NCBI GenBank assembly: GCA_964512675.1
Contig: CAZEJR010000015.1
Location: forward strand, 1 to 54,808
Reading direction: 5' to 3'
Length of the DNA stretch: 54,808 nucleotides
DNA from: A07HB70 sp964512675
GTDB taxonomy: Archaea > Halobacteriota > Halobacteria > Halobacteriales > Haloferacaceae
Positions 8,438 through 16,828 of this stretch are shown piece after piece. The position numbers and the translations under genes are program-made. The notes beneath the pieces were generated by a model. The model searched no databases, had not been told where the DNA came from, and was given only the letters and a program-made list of their open reading frames with translations. Numbering within the stretch: the stretch's first letter is position 1; each line of letters begins with the position of its first letter.

Positions 8438-10990
8438 TCATCGGACGATCTTCTCGCGTCCCGGGTCGAACAGCGGCTCGTCGCGCACCGTCGCGGCGTA
8501 GCGTTCGCCCTCGCACAGCACCTCCACGTCGGTACCGGCCTCAGTGTACTCGCTCGGGACGTAGGTGTAGGCGATCGACTCCTCGACCGTGTAGCCGAAG
8601 TCCGCCGCCTGGACGTAGCCGAGCGCCTCGCCGTTCTTCAGCACCGGTCGACCGCTCAGCAGGACGTCGGTCGAGTCGTCGAGCGTGATCGGGGTGATTC
8701 GGTGTTCCGGGCCGTCGGCGCGGACGGTCTCGACCGCCTCACGCCCGACGAAGTCCGTGTCGGTGTCGACGGCGAAGCCGAGCCCCGCGGAGTACGGGTC
8801 GGCCCCGGTGTCGATGTCGGTTCCCCAGAGCCGGTACCCCTTCTCCAGGCGCATCGACTCCAGCGCGCCGCCGCCCATCGGTCGGACGTCGAGGTCCTGG
8901 CCGGCCGCCCAGAGCGTGTCCCAGAGCCGCCGACCGTACTCGACCGGTGCCCACAGCTCCCAGCCGAGCTCGCCGACGTAGGAGACCCGGAGCGCGAGGA
9001 CCGGCACCTCGCCGACGTACATCTGCTTCGCGCGAAAGTACGGGAACCCGCCGTTGGTCACGTCCGCGTCGGTGACCCGCTGGAGGAGGAGCCGGGCGTT
9101 CGGTCCCCACAGCCCGATCGTGGAGCGTGCGCCCTCCTGGACGTCGACGGAGACGGTCGGAGGCGCACGCTCGGCGAGCCACCCGCCGTGGACGCCCGGC
9201 GAACTGCCGCCGCCGGTGGTGACCACGTACTCCTCCGGTCCGAGGCGAACGACCGTCACGTCCGCGACGATGCCGCCACCCTCGTTACACAGCAGGGAGT
9301 ACCGGACCCGACCCGGCTCGACGTCGACGTCGTTCGTACAGGTCTCTTGGAGAAACGCCGTTGCCCCCTCGCCGGACACCTCGACCGAGGTGAAGGCGGT
9401 CATGTCGAACATCGACACCTTCTCGCGGGTGTGGAGGTGTTCGGCGGCCTCGATCGGCGAGCGGTTGATCGCCTGCCAGCCGTCCTGCGCCGGGATCTGG
9501 TCCTCGTATCGGTCGACGAGGTCGGCGTTCGACTCGTACCACTGTGGCACCTCCCAGCCGCCGCTCTGGTAGAACTCGGCGCCGAGGTCGGCCTGCCGGT
9601 CGTAGAACGGGCTCGTGCGGAGCCCGCGGTGGTCGTCCGGCTGCCAGCGCGGCTCGACGATGCTGTACACCTGCTCGTACCGCTTTGCCCCCCGGTCGAC
9701 GAAGTAGTCCGGCTCGCCGGCGTGCGGTTCGAACCGCCGGACGTGGACGCCACCGGTGTCGACCGTCCCGGAGGGCAGCCGCGGGACGCCGTTCTCCATC
9801 CACTCCGCGACGATCCGTCCGTAGCCGCCGGAGTGGGTCCACCAGATGGCGAGCGCAGACCACAGGTCGTCGACGCCAGCCGTCTCGCCGACGGCGGGCA
9901 TCCCGTCCGGCGTGAACACGAAGATGCCGTTCTCCGTGGCCGCGTAGTCGACGTCCGCCGTCGTCGGGAGCAGCTCGTCGAACGCCTGCTTCGCGGACTT
10001 CTCGCGGTCGCGGTGGGTCGGGGTGGTCCAGTGGCGGTCGGTGAACCCGCGGACCGACGCCTGCCGGTCGGCAGAGTTCGTCCCGATCGCCGTCGGGTCG
10101 ACCGAGAGCGTCTCGTGGTTGTACGACCCCATCCCCAACGCCGTCCCGTGGGTGCGGAAGTACAGCGAGTTGTCCTGGTCCCGACCGACCGGTCGGTGTG
10201 GCCCCTCGCTCATGTACTCCTGGATGTCTCGGTCCCCCGGCACCGCCATCCCCTCGGTGTGGGTGCCGACGCCCGACCCCGCGTCTGCGAGTTCGTCGAG
10301 CGGCTCGGTGACGACGTACTGGTGTTCGACCGGCGCGATCGGCAGGTCGATACCGGCGAGCTGGCCGGTCTGGTAGCCCCAGTTGTTCGTCGCCACGACA
10401 CAGCGGTCGCAGTCGATCCGGCCCCGGTCCGTCTCGACCGCCCGGGCCTCCCCGCCGGTCGTGTCGATGTCCGTCACCTCGACGCCGCCGTAGAACGCGG
10501 CGTCGGACTGCTCCATGTACCACTGCAGGGCGCCGATACCGTCCACCCGGCCGTCGGTCGGCGAGTAGTAGCCGCCGAGTATCTCGTCCTCGTTCACCAG
10601 CGGCAGGTGCTCTGTCACCTCCGCCGGCGAGAGCAGCTGCGGGTCGGGCAGCCCGTACGACGTGGCCCACTCGACGCGGCGCCGGAGAAAGTCCATCCGC
10701 TCCTCGCTGCGGGCGACCTCGATACCGCCCACCTCGTCGTAGACGCCCGCGTCCGAGAGCAGGCGGCTCGTGTAGTGGGCGGCCTTCGTCTGTACCTTCG
10801 ACGGCGACGTCTGGAACACGATCCCCGGCGCGTGGACCGACGACCCGCCGGTCACCGGCAGCGGTCCCTGGTCGACGACGACGACGTCCTCGGCCCCGAG
10901 CTCGGTCAGGTGGTAGGCGACGCTACAGCCGACGGCTCCGGCGCCGACGACGACCGTGCCCGCCCGTGACGGGGGGTTCGTGTCGCTCAT
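8438..10990 (-). CDS. FAD-dependent dimethylglycine/sarcosine dehydrogenase-like protein with GcvT domain (copy 1)
   Basis: An 850-residue two-part enzyme. Residues 1-420 are a D-amino-acid-oxidase-type FAD domain with the dinucleotide motif VVVGAGAVGCSVAYHL (13-28) and GGSSVHAPGI, whose histidine matches the covalent-FAD histidine of mammalian dimethylglycine and sarcosine dehydrogenases. A central FAO_M-like segment follows, then a GcvT aminomethyltransferase fold (about 460-850) with SYVGELGWELW, SMRLEKGYRLWGTD and DFVGREAV. Family members oxidatively demethylate N-methylglycines and pass the one-carbon unit to THF in the second domain. It has its own promoter (minus-strand agtttttaac, 11021-11030) and probably drives the dehydratase gene downstream. 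Substrate (dimethylglycine, sarcosine or a related amine) cannot be fixed from the sequence. Confidence 0.88.
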   Translation of the reverse strand: MSDTNPPSRAGTVVVGAGAVGCSVAYHLTELGAEDVVVVDQGPLPVTGGSSVHAPGIVFQTSPSKVQTKAAHYTSRLLSDAGVYDEVGGIEVARSEERMDFLRRRVEWATSYGLPDPQLLSPAEVTEHLPLVNEDEILGGYYSPTDGRVDGIGALQWYMEQSDAAFYGGVEVTDIDTTGGEARAVETDRGRIDCDRCVVATNNWGYQTGQLAGIDLPIAPVEHQYVVTEPLDELADAGSGVGTHTEGMAVPGDRDIQEYMSEGPHRPVGRDQDNSLYFRTHGTALGMGSYNHETLSVDPTAIGTNSADRQASVRGFTDRHWTTPTHRDREKSAKQAFDELLPTTADVDYAATENGIFVFTPDGMPAVGETAGVDDLWSALAIWWTHSGGYGRIVAEWMENGVPRLPSGTVDTGGVHVRRFEPHAGEPDYFVDRGAKRYEQVYSIVEPRWQPDDHRGLRTSPFYDRQADLGAEFYQSGGWEVPQWYESNADLVDRYEDQIPAQDGWQAINRSPIEAAEHLHTREKVSMFDMTAFTSVEVSGEGATAFLQETCTNDVDVEPGRVRYSLLCNEGGGIVADVTVVRLGPEEYVVTTGGGSSPGVHGGWLAERAPPTVSVDVQEGARSTIGLWGPNARLLLQRVTDADVTNGGFPYFRAKQMYVGEVPVLALRVSYVGELGWELWAPVEYGRRLWDTLWAAGQDLDVRPMGGGALESMRLEKGYRLWGTDIDTGADPYSAGLGFAVDTDTDFVGREAVETVRADGPEHRITPITLDDSTDVLLSGRPVLKNGEALGYVQAADFGYTVEESIAYTYVPSEYTEAGTDVEVLCEGERYAATVRDEPLFDPGREKIVR

Positions 10991-11020
10991 GTGATCCCGT
11001 CAGAAGAGCCGTGTCACGGT

Positions 11021-11030
11021 GTTAAAAACT
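11021..11030 (-). promoter_or_regulatory. TATA-like element of flavoprotein copy 1
   Basis: Minus-strand agtttttaac about 30 nt before ATG 10990, inside the 117-bp gap between the two flavoprotein genes. It indicates independent transcription of the two paralogues. Confidence 0.6.
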
Positions 11031-11107
11031 CCGGTGTCGCGGATCTGGGCCGTCGTCGTCGGGCGATTCCGACACAGCCTGCCAGCGCTCCGACAGGTCG
11101 TGCGAGC

Positions 11108-13678
11108 TTAGAGGAGCGGCTCCTCGCGCACCGTCGCGTCGTAGCGCTCGCCCTCGTACAGCACCTCGACGTCGGTGCCCGGCTCGGCGTGTTCCGGCGG
11201 GAGGTAGGTGTAGGCGACGCAGGCGCCGACGCCGTAGCCGTACTCGGCGCTGTGGACGTAGCCGAGGGTCTCGTCGCCCTTCAGCACGGGCCGGTTCGGG
11301 AGGATCGTCTCCGTCTCGTCGTCGAGGGTGAGACACGCAACCTGGTGGCCGAGTTCGCCGCCGTCGGCCTGCGCGGTCAGCGCCTCCTTCCCGACGAAGT
11401 CGGTCTCCATGTCGACGGCCCAGCCGAGGCCCGCCTCGAACGGCGTGTGCTCGGTGTGGAGGTCGACCCCCCACAGCCGGAACCCCTTCTCGATGCGGAG
11501 GGCGTCGAGCGCGCCGTTGCCGTACGGGCGGATGTCGTACTCCTCGCCGGCGTCCATGACGTGTTCCCAGAGGCGCTCGCCGTACTCCGAGGGGGTGTAC
11601 AGTTCCCAGCCGAGCTCGCCGGCGTAGGAGACCCGGAGCGCCCGCACCGGGACGTTCTCGACGAACGTCTCCTGGCTCGTGAAAAACGGGAACGCGTCGT
11701 CGGAGAGGTCGGTGTCGACCACCTTCGAGAGCGTCTTCCGGGCGTCGGGGCCGGTACAGACCATCGCCGCGAGATTCGAGGTGACGTCGTTGACGACGAC
11801 GCCCGCCGGTGACTGGTCCCGAACCCACGCGACGTGGTTGTTGCCGACCTCGCGACCCGTCGTCAGCAGGAGATAGCGGTCCTCGTCCGTCCGGGTGACG
11901 GTGATGTCGGCCCGGACGCCGCCGGCCTCGTTACACATCAGGGTGTACGTGACATCGTCGACGTCGAGGTCCATGTCGTTCGTACAGAGCCGCCGGACGA
12001 ACGCGCCGGCCTCCTCGCCGACGACCTCTATCTTGTTGAACGGCGTCATGTCGTGGAGACCGACGGCGTTGCGCACGTGGAGCGCCTCGGCGCCCTCGAT
12101 CGGCGACCAGTACGTCCCGGTCCAGTCGTCGCGCTCGGGGATCCGGTCGCCGTACCTCGCGAGGAGGTCGGCGTTCGTCTCGAACCACTGTGGCGCCTCC
12201 CAGCCGGCCTCGGCCCACATCTCGCCGCCCGCCTCGAGGTGGCTGTGGTGCATCGGCGTCCGCCGGATGTCGCGCTGCGTGTCGGTCCACACCCACTTCG
12301 GGTGGGTGACGTTGTAGACGATGCGGTACTCCTCGGCGCCGATGTCGCGGGTGAACGCCCAGCTGCCCTCGTGTTCGTCGAACCGGTTGACGTCACAGTG
12401 CGCGAGGTCGATCGGTCCGTCCGGGAGCCGGGGTGTGCCGTTCTCCATCCACTCCGCGAGCGCCTTTCCCGCGCCGCCGGCGTGGGTGACCCAGATCGCG
12501 GCGGCGGTCCAGAGGCCGTCGTACTCCTGGACCGGGCCCATCACGGGCAGGCCGTTCGGCGACTCCGCGAACATCCCGTTGTACTTGTGCTCGAGCTCCC
12601 TTCCCGCCGTCGCCGGGATCAGTTCGTCGCTGGCCTGTCGAGCCGCCTTCTCCGGGCGGTCCGGGTGTGTCGGCGTGTTCATGTGGTAGTCGGTGAACTC
12701 GTGGATCGACCCCTGCTCGCCGTCCGGGTCGTTGCCGCCGAGCTCCTGTGGGTCCGGCACGATCGGCTCGTGGTTGTACGAGCCGATGCCGTAGGAGTCG
12801 CCGTGGGTCCGGTAGTACATCGCGTTGTCCTGGTCGCGCAGGATCGGGCGGTCCGGACCGATCAACAGACGCGTCGCCTTCTCGCCGGAGACGTTCTCGT
12901 AGTTCTCGAACAGCGGGTGGTCGGTGACGTCGACCGCCGCGTCGGCCAGTTCGTCGAGCGACTCCGTCATCGTGTACTGGTGCTCGACCGGCGCGACCGG
13001 CAGGTCGACGCCGAGTCGCTCGCCGAGCTGACGCGCCCAGATGTTCGTCGCAACGACCACCTCGTCGCACTCGATCCGACCGTGTTCGGTGACGACGGCC
13101 TCGACGGCGTCGCCGGACGTCTCGACGTCCTCCGTCCGGGTGTGGGGGACGAACTGCGCGCCGCGGTCCATCGCCTCGCGCGCGAGCGCGTCACAGGCGA
13201 CCACGCCGGACACCTGCCCGTCGGTGGGCGAGTAGTAGCCGCCGCGGATCTGGTCCGGGTCGACGAGCGGCAGCCTCTCCTGGACCGCCTCCGGCGAGAG
13301 GAGCTGTGGGTCCTCGATGCCCCACGCCGTCGCGTGTTCGACGCGGCGCTGGAGGAACTCCATCCGCTCCTCGCTGCGGGCGACCTCGATTCCGCCCACC
13401 TCGTTGTACGCCTGTTCGCCGTCCGCGCCCTCGAGCTCGGAGTAGAGCCGGCGGCTGTAGTCGGCGAACTTGCTGAGCACCTTCGACTCGGCTGTCTGGA
13501 ACATGATGCCGGGGGCGTGCGTGGAGGAGCCGCCGGTGGTCGGCATCGGGCCCTGGTCGACGACGACGACGTCGTCCCGACCGAGTGCGGTCAACTGGTA
13601 CGCGACGTTGCAGCCGACGATGCCGGCCCCGACGACGACGGTTCCGGCCTCCGACGGCTGACTCCCGGTGGGCTCCAT
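11108..13678 (-). CDS. FAD-dependent dimethylglycine/sarcosine dehydrogenase-like protein with GcvT domain (copy 2)
   Basis: An 856-residue paralogue of the neighbour with the same order: FAD domain (TVVVGAGIVGCNVAYQL; GGSSTHAPGIMFQT with the conserved covalent-FAD histidine), central linker domain, then GcvT fold (SYAGELGWELYTP, LRIEKGFRLWGVD, DFVGKEAL). Start ATG 13678 (MEPTGSQPSEAG) lies 27 nt from a TATA-like aggtattttt (minus strand). A longer reading to 13837 would run through that promoter and adds an arginine-rich tail. The two copies differ in length and in many loop residues, so different methylamine substrates are likely: for example one for dimethylglycine and one for sarcosine. 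That split is inference. It is divergent from the metallo-deacylase gene with 136 bp between. Confidence 0.88.
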   Translation of the reverse strand: MEPTGSQPSEAGTVVVGAGIVGCNVAYQLTALGRDDVVVVDQGPMPTTGGSSTHAPGIMFQTAESKVLSKFADYSRRLYSELEGADGEQAYNEVGGIEVARSEERMEFLQRRVEHATAWGIEDPQLLSPEAVQERLPLVDPDQIRGGYYSPTDGQVSGVVACDALAREAMDRGAQFVPHTRTEDVETSGDAVEAVVTEHGRIECDEVVVATNIWARQLGERLGVDLPVAPVEHQYTMTESLDELADAAVDVTDHPLFENYENVSGEKATRLLIGPDRPILRDQDNAMYYRTHGDSYGIGSYNHEPIVPDPQELGGNDPDGEQGSIHEFTDYHMNTPTHPDRPEKAARQASDELIPATAGRELEHKYNGMFAESPNGLPVMGPVQEYDGLWTAAAIWVTHAGGAGKALAEWMENGTPRLPDGPIDLAHCDVNRFDEHEGSWAFTRDIGAEEYRIVYNVTHPKWVWTDTQRDIRRTPMHHSHLEAGGEMWAEAGWEAPQWFETNADLLARYGDRIPERDDWTGTYWSPIEGAEALHVRNAVGLHDMTPFNKIEVVGEEAGAFVRRLCTNDMDLDVDDVTYTLMCNEAGGVRADITVTRTDEDRYLLLTTGREVGNNHVAWVRDQSPAGVVVNDVTSNLAAMVCTGPDARKTLSKVVDTDLSDDAFPFFTSQETFVENVPVRALRVSYAGELGWELYTPSEYGERLWEHVMDAGEEYDIRPYGNGALDALRIEKGFRLWGVDLHTEHTPFEAGLGWAVDMETDFVGKEALTAQADGGELGHQVACLTLDDETETILPNRPVLKGDETLGYVHSAEYGYGVGACVAYTYLPPEHAEPGTDVEVLYEGERYDATVREEPLL

Positions 13679-13703
13679 ACTGTACAGACACCTCACATCG
13701 TGC

Positions 13704-13713
13704 CGAAAAATAC
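13704..13713 (-). promoter_or_regulatory. TATA-like element of flavoprotein copy 2
   Basis: Minus-strand ggtatttttc centred about 30 nt before ATG 13678. It fixes the start codon and makes the readable extension to 13837 unlikely. Confidence 0.6.
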
Positions 13714-13814
13714 CTATCGCCAGCCCTCCGCTCGGCACGTCCTCTCGCCGTCTCGTCAGGTTGTGTTCTGTCCGGGATGACCACGGTTTTGCCCGCTGCC
13801 GTCCCGGTACGACC

Positions 13815-14759
13815 GTGTACGAGACGGCGACGCACACGACGACCGCTCGTCGCGTCGGCTGCCTGCCCGCTGGCCCGGTGACGGTGACCGTCCACCGCTA
13901 CGAGGGGGGCCAGGGTCCGACGGTCTACGTACAGGCCGCACAGCACGGCATCGAACTAAACGGTCCTGCGGCGCTGCGTCGCCTCCACGACGACCTGCGG
14001 TCGGCCTCACTCGCCGGAACGGTGGTGGCCGTCCCGGTCGCGAACCCCCTCGCGTTCGACAGCCGGTCGTACCTGACGCCACGAGCGTACGACGCGCGGG
14101 CGCCGAACCTCAACAGGGCGTGGCCCGGCGACCCGGACGAGAGCCTCGGGCGCCGCATCGCCGCGCGGCTGTGGCCCCTCGTCGCCGACGCCGACGCCGT
14201 CGTCGACCTCCACACGGGGACCGCCGACATGCTCGAACACGTCCGACACCTCGACGGCGACGGCCCGGCGCGGGCGCTGGCGGAGGCGTTCGGGTCGGCA
14301 CACGTCCTGGCCGACACCGACCGGGACGCAGACACCGACGGCGGGCGTACCCTGCGTGCCGCCGCCGCCGACGCCGGGACCCCCGCGCTCACCGCGGAGC
14401 TGGCGAACAGCCGGCGTGTCGACCGCGCGACGGCGTCGAACGGCGCCGCCGGCGTGCGGAACGTCCTCCGCGAACTCGACGTTCTCGAGCCGTCGCCCCC
14501 TGACACCCGGTCCGTCCAGCTTCGCGGCGGCCCGGCTCCGACCCGGGCCGACGAGTCGGGGCTGTTCGAACTCCGGTCCGACGTCGCGGTCGGCGACACC
14601 GTCGACGCCGGGGAGCGCCTCGGCGCGGTGTACGACCCGACGACCTACGAGCGCCGACAGACCGTGACCGCCGTCGACGGCGGCGTGGCGTACTCGCTCG
14701 CCCGCGAGTCGGCCGTGATGGCCGGCGAGCGGCTGGCGGCGGTCGCTCGTCGCGTCTGA
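13815..14759 (+). CDS. Zinc-dependent deacylase of the succinylglutamate desuccinylase/aspartoacylase family
   Basis: A 314-residue M14-like amidohydrolase. The zinc ligands are H44 and E47 in QHGIELNG and H133 in VVDLHTGT; the proposed catalytic glutamate is E195 in LTAELAN. The family motif NLNRAWPG (residues 98-105) is intact. Members remove acyl groups from acylated amino acids (succinylglutamate, N-acetylaspartate, N-acetyl-diaminobutyrate in ectoine breakdown) or are of unknown specificity. GTG 13815 (MYETATHTTT) was chosen since upstream residues are arginine-rich and would overlap the divergent promoter. Its place between methylamine dehydrogenases and one-carbon genes hints at breakdown of an acylated osmolyte; the substrate is unknown. 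Confidence 0.82.
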   Translation: MYETATHTTTARRVGCLPAGPVTVTVHRYEGGQGPTVYVQAAQHGIELNGPAALRRLHDDLRSASLAGTVVAVPVANPLAFDSRSYLTPRAYDARAPNLNRAWPGDPDESLGRRIAARLWPLVADADAVVDLHTGTADMLEHVRHLDGDGPARALAEAFGSAHVLADTDRDADTDGGRTLRAAAADAGTPALTAELANSRRVDRATASNGAAGVRNVLRELDVLEPSPPDTRSVQLRGGPAPTRADESGLFELRSDVAVGDTVDAGERLGAVYDPTTYERRQTVTAVDGGVAYSLARESAVMAGERLAAVARRV

Positions 14760-14780
14760 CCCCGCCCCGCAGAGCCGGGG

Positions 14781-14790
14781 TTATTTATAC
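14781..14790 (+). promoter_or_regulatory. TATA-like element before the HTH-like gene
   Basis: ttatttatac, preceded by the GC-rich ccgggg. It predicts transcription from about 14811 and a leader of about 40 nt before ATG 14850. Confidence 0.6.
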
Positions 14791-14815
14791 ACCTTGACAG
14801 CTCCTCACGATCCCT

Positions 14816-14836
14816 TATGATCTTCAACGTATCATA
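14816..14836. promoter_or_regulatory. Inverted repeat, possible operator
   Basis: Arms tatgat (14816-14821) and atcata (14831-14836), perfect 6-bp inverted repeat with a 9-nt spacer, AT-rich in GC-rich DNA. It sits just after the expected transcription start of the HTH-like gene, where a dimeric repressor could block it. No experimental support. Confidence 0.4.
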
Positions 14837-14849
14837 GACGGGTAGCGTC

Positions 14850-15752
14850 ATGGAGATCGGAGCCTCGTTCGACGTGCTCTCGACGGTGGTCGACGGCTAC
14901 GAGTCCCGTGGACTGGTCGTCGAGAGCGTCGACGCGACGACGGACGCGTCCGGCGGTGTCAGCGCGACGGTGGACCTCGCCGTCGACCTGAGCGCAGTGT
15001 GCCCCGACGACGTCGCCGCGACCGACGGCGGTCTGCGCTTCGACTGCTCCGCGCAGACGCTCCTGTCGGTGCCAGAGACGACGGCGGGAGTCGCCGCGGC
15101 GCGTGTCGCCGACGCCGGACTCGTCGACGACGGAGCGGTTGTGACGGTCGAAGTCGCCGTCGATCCGCCGGGAGCGTCGGCCCGGTCGGACGGGCGAGAG
15201 ACGGTCGATACCGGGCCCGAGGCCCCCGCCGGCTGTCCCGGGGCGACCGACGACACTCCGGCGGACCTCGCGGCGGCTCGCGACGAGTCGCTCCCGCCGT
15301 TCGACGACGTCGACTACCTCCGCCGGCTGTACGACCGCTGTGACACCTTCGCGGCGATGACGCGGCTGTTCGAGATTGACGTCTCGGCGGAGACCGTCCG
15401 ACGGTACATGATCGAGGCGGGTGTCCACGACCCCGACTCGTACGACACCGACAGCCCCGAACGGGCGGACGACACAGCCGTCGACGGGGACGACACGCCG
15501 GCACTCCCCGCCGAGGGTGTCGACCCCCCCGGCGACCTGACCGTCGCCGACGTTGCAGAGGCCGTCGTCGACGCCCGGACGGTGTACGAGGTCCGCCGCC
15601 AGCTGGGGATCCGCCGGGAGCGCACGCGCGAGCTGCTCGACCGGCTCGACCTCCTCGACCTGGTCGTCCACCGTATCGACGCCGCCCCCGACCGGACCTC
15701 GCACGAGGAGGTCGCGGCGCGAATCAGAGGACGTGTGCGGGGAGACGCGTGA
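14850..15752 (+). CDS. Probable DNA-binding protein with C-terminal HTH-like segments
   Basis: A 300-residue acidic protein I do not assign to a named family. Residues 1-110 are beta-rich (MEIGASFDVLSTVVDGY..., two repeats of valine-rich strands with CPDDVAATDGG). Residues 148-192 (FDDVDYLRRLYDRCDTFAAM, then EIDVSAETVRRYMIEAGVHD) look like a helix-turn-helix with a recognition helix at AETVRRYMIEAG. A second helical segment (AEAVVDARTVYEVRRQLGI, then RRERTRELLDRLDLLDLV) resembles another HTH. The region between is acidic and probably disordered. It lies upstream of metF, 74 bp away on the same strand, and has a palindrome at its own start. A local regulator of the one-carbon genes is a reasonable but unproved idea. 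Confidence 0.7.
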   Translation: MEIGASFDVLSTVVDGYESRGLVVESVDATTDASGGVSATVDLAVDLSAVCPDDVAATDGGLRFDCSAQTLLSVPETTAGVAAARVADAGLVDDGAVVTVEVAVDPPGASARSDGRETVDTGPEAPAGCPGATDDTPADLAAARDESLPPFDDVDYLRRLYDRCDTFAAMTRLFEIDVSAETVRRYMIEAGVHDPDSYDTDSPERADDTAVDGDDTPALPAEGVDPPGDLTVADVAEAVVDARTVYEVRRQLGIRRERTRELLDRLDLLDLVVHRIDAAPDRTSHEEVAARIRGRVRGDA

Positions 15753-15826
15753 CGGGCCACAGGACGGCCCCCGGCGTCCTCCGCGCCACCCACAGAGCAA
15801 AATAGCCACGCCGACACACGATACAC

Positions 15827-16687
15827 ATGTCACTCACGTCGCGGACCACCGGCACCTCGACCGGCGTCGAGACACTGCTCTCGAGCGCGCGGTTCGAGCT
15901 GATGCCGTTCGACAGCTTCGAGGAAGAGATCGGACACCTGCCAGACGGCGCCACCGTCGCGGTCACCACCTCGCCGCAGCTCGGTATCGACACCACCGTC
16001 GAGCGAACCGAACAGGCAGCCGCGTGGGGGTACGACGTGGTCCCACACGTCGCCGCCCGCTACGTCGAGGACCGCGAGCACGCAGACGAGATCGCGCGCC
16101 GCCTGACGGCTGCGGGCGTCACAGATATCTTCGTGCCGGGCGGCGACCGCGAGGAGCCGGCGGGCGAGTTCACCTCCGCCTGTGAACTCCTCGTCGCCCT
16201 CGACGAGTTGGGCCACGAGTTCGACGACGTGGGGATCACCGGCTACCCCGAGGGTCACGACTTCCTCTCCGACGAGGCACTCGTGGCGTCGATGGAACAG
16301 AAGCTGCCGTACGCCACCTACATCGTGACGCAGCTGTGTTACGACCCCGAGGCGGTCGTCTCGTGGATCGAGTCGATCCGCGAGCGCGGCGTCGACCTGC
16401 CGGTCGAGGTCGGCATCCCCGGCGTGATGAACTACGCGAAGCTGATCAAGATCTCGCGGAAGGTCGGCGTCGGCGACTCGGTCCGGTTCCTCCAGAAGAC
16501 CACGGGCATCCTCGATTTCGTCCGCCAGGCAATCTCCTCGCGCGGGAAGTACGAGCCGGACGAGCTGATCGACGGTCTCGCGCCGTACGTCGGCGACGAC
16601 AGCTACGACATCCGCGGCGTCCACGTCTACACGTTCAACCAGACGCCAGACACCGAGTCGTGGCGTCTCGGACGGCTGAACGGCTGA
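15827..16687 (+). CDS. metF: Methylenetetrahydrofolate reductase family protein
   Basis: A 286-residue flavin TIM-barrel protein that by family interconverts 5,10-methylene-THF and 5-methyl-THF. Visible hallmarks are the N-terminal phosphate of strand 1 (LMPFDSFEEEIGHLPDGATV then AVTTSP), VPHVAARYVEDREHADEIA on strands 2-3 (VxPHxAAR), IFVPGGDREEPAGEF (FAD contact), ITGYPEGHDF, ATYIVTQLCYDP (family TQxxFD-like) and PVEVGIPGVMNYAKL. ATG 15827 has an A-rich gcaaaatag about 28 nt upstream. It follows the HTH-like gene and is convergent with the DmdA-like gene. With a DmdA-type enzyme making 5-methyl-THF, the reductase could run in the oxidative direction to return one-carbon units to methylene-THF; direction is inference. 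Confidence 0.85.
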   Translation: MSLTSRTTGTSTGVETLLSSARFELMPFDSFEEEIGHLPDGATVAVTTSPQLGIDTTVERTEQAAAWGYDVVPHVAARYVEDREHADEIARRLTAAGVTDIFVPGGDREEPAGEFTSACELLVALDELGHEFDDVGITGYPEGHDFLSDEALVASMEQKLPYATYIVTQLCYDPEAVVSWIESIRERGVDLPVEVGIPGVMNYAKLIKISRKVGVGDSVRFLQKTTGILDFVRQAISSRGKYEPDELIDGLAPYVGDDSYDIRGVHVYTFNQTPDTESWRLGRLNG

Positions 16688-16828
16688 ACGGCCGAACTCC
16701 TCGCCGGTGTGACGCGTCGTCGCCTGCAGCCGGCTGCCCGGCTGGCGAACACCTCTGCGTGTCACGGGTCCGGACCCGTCTCGCCGACCGCGCCGGCCCG
16801 TCGGTCGCCGCAGCGAGGTCGTCCGCGG

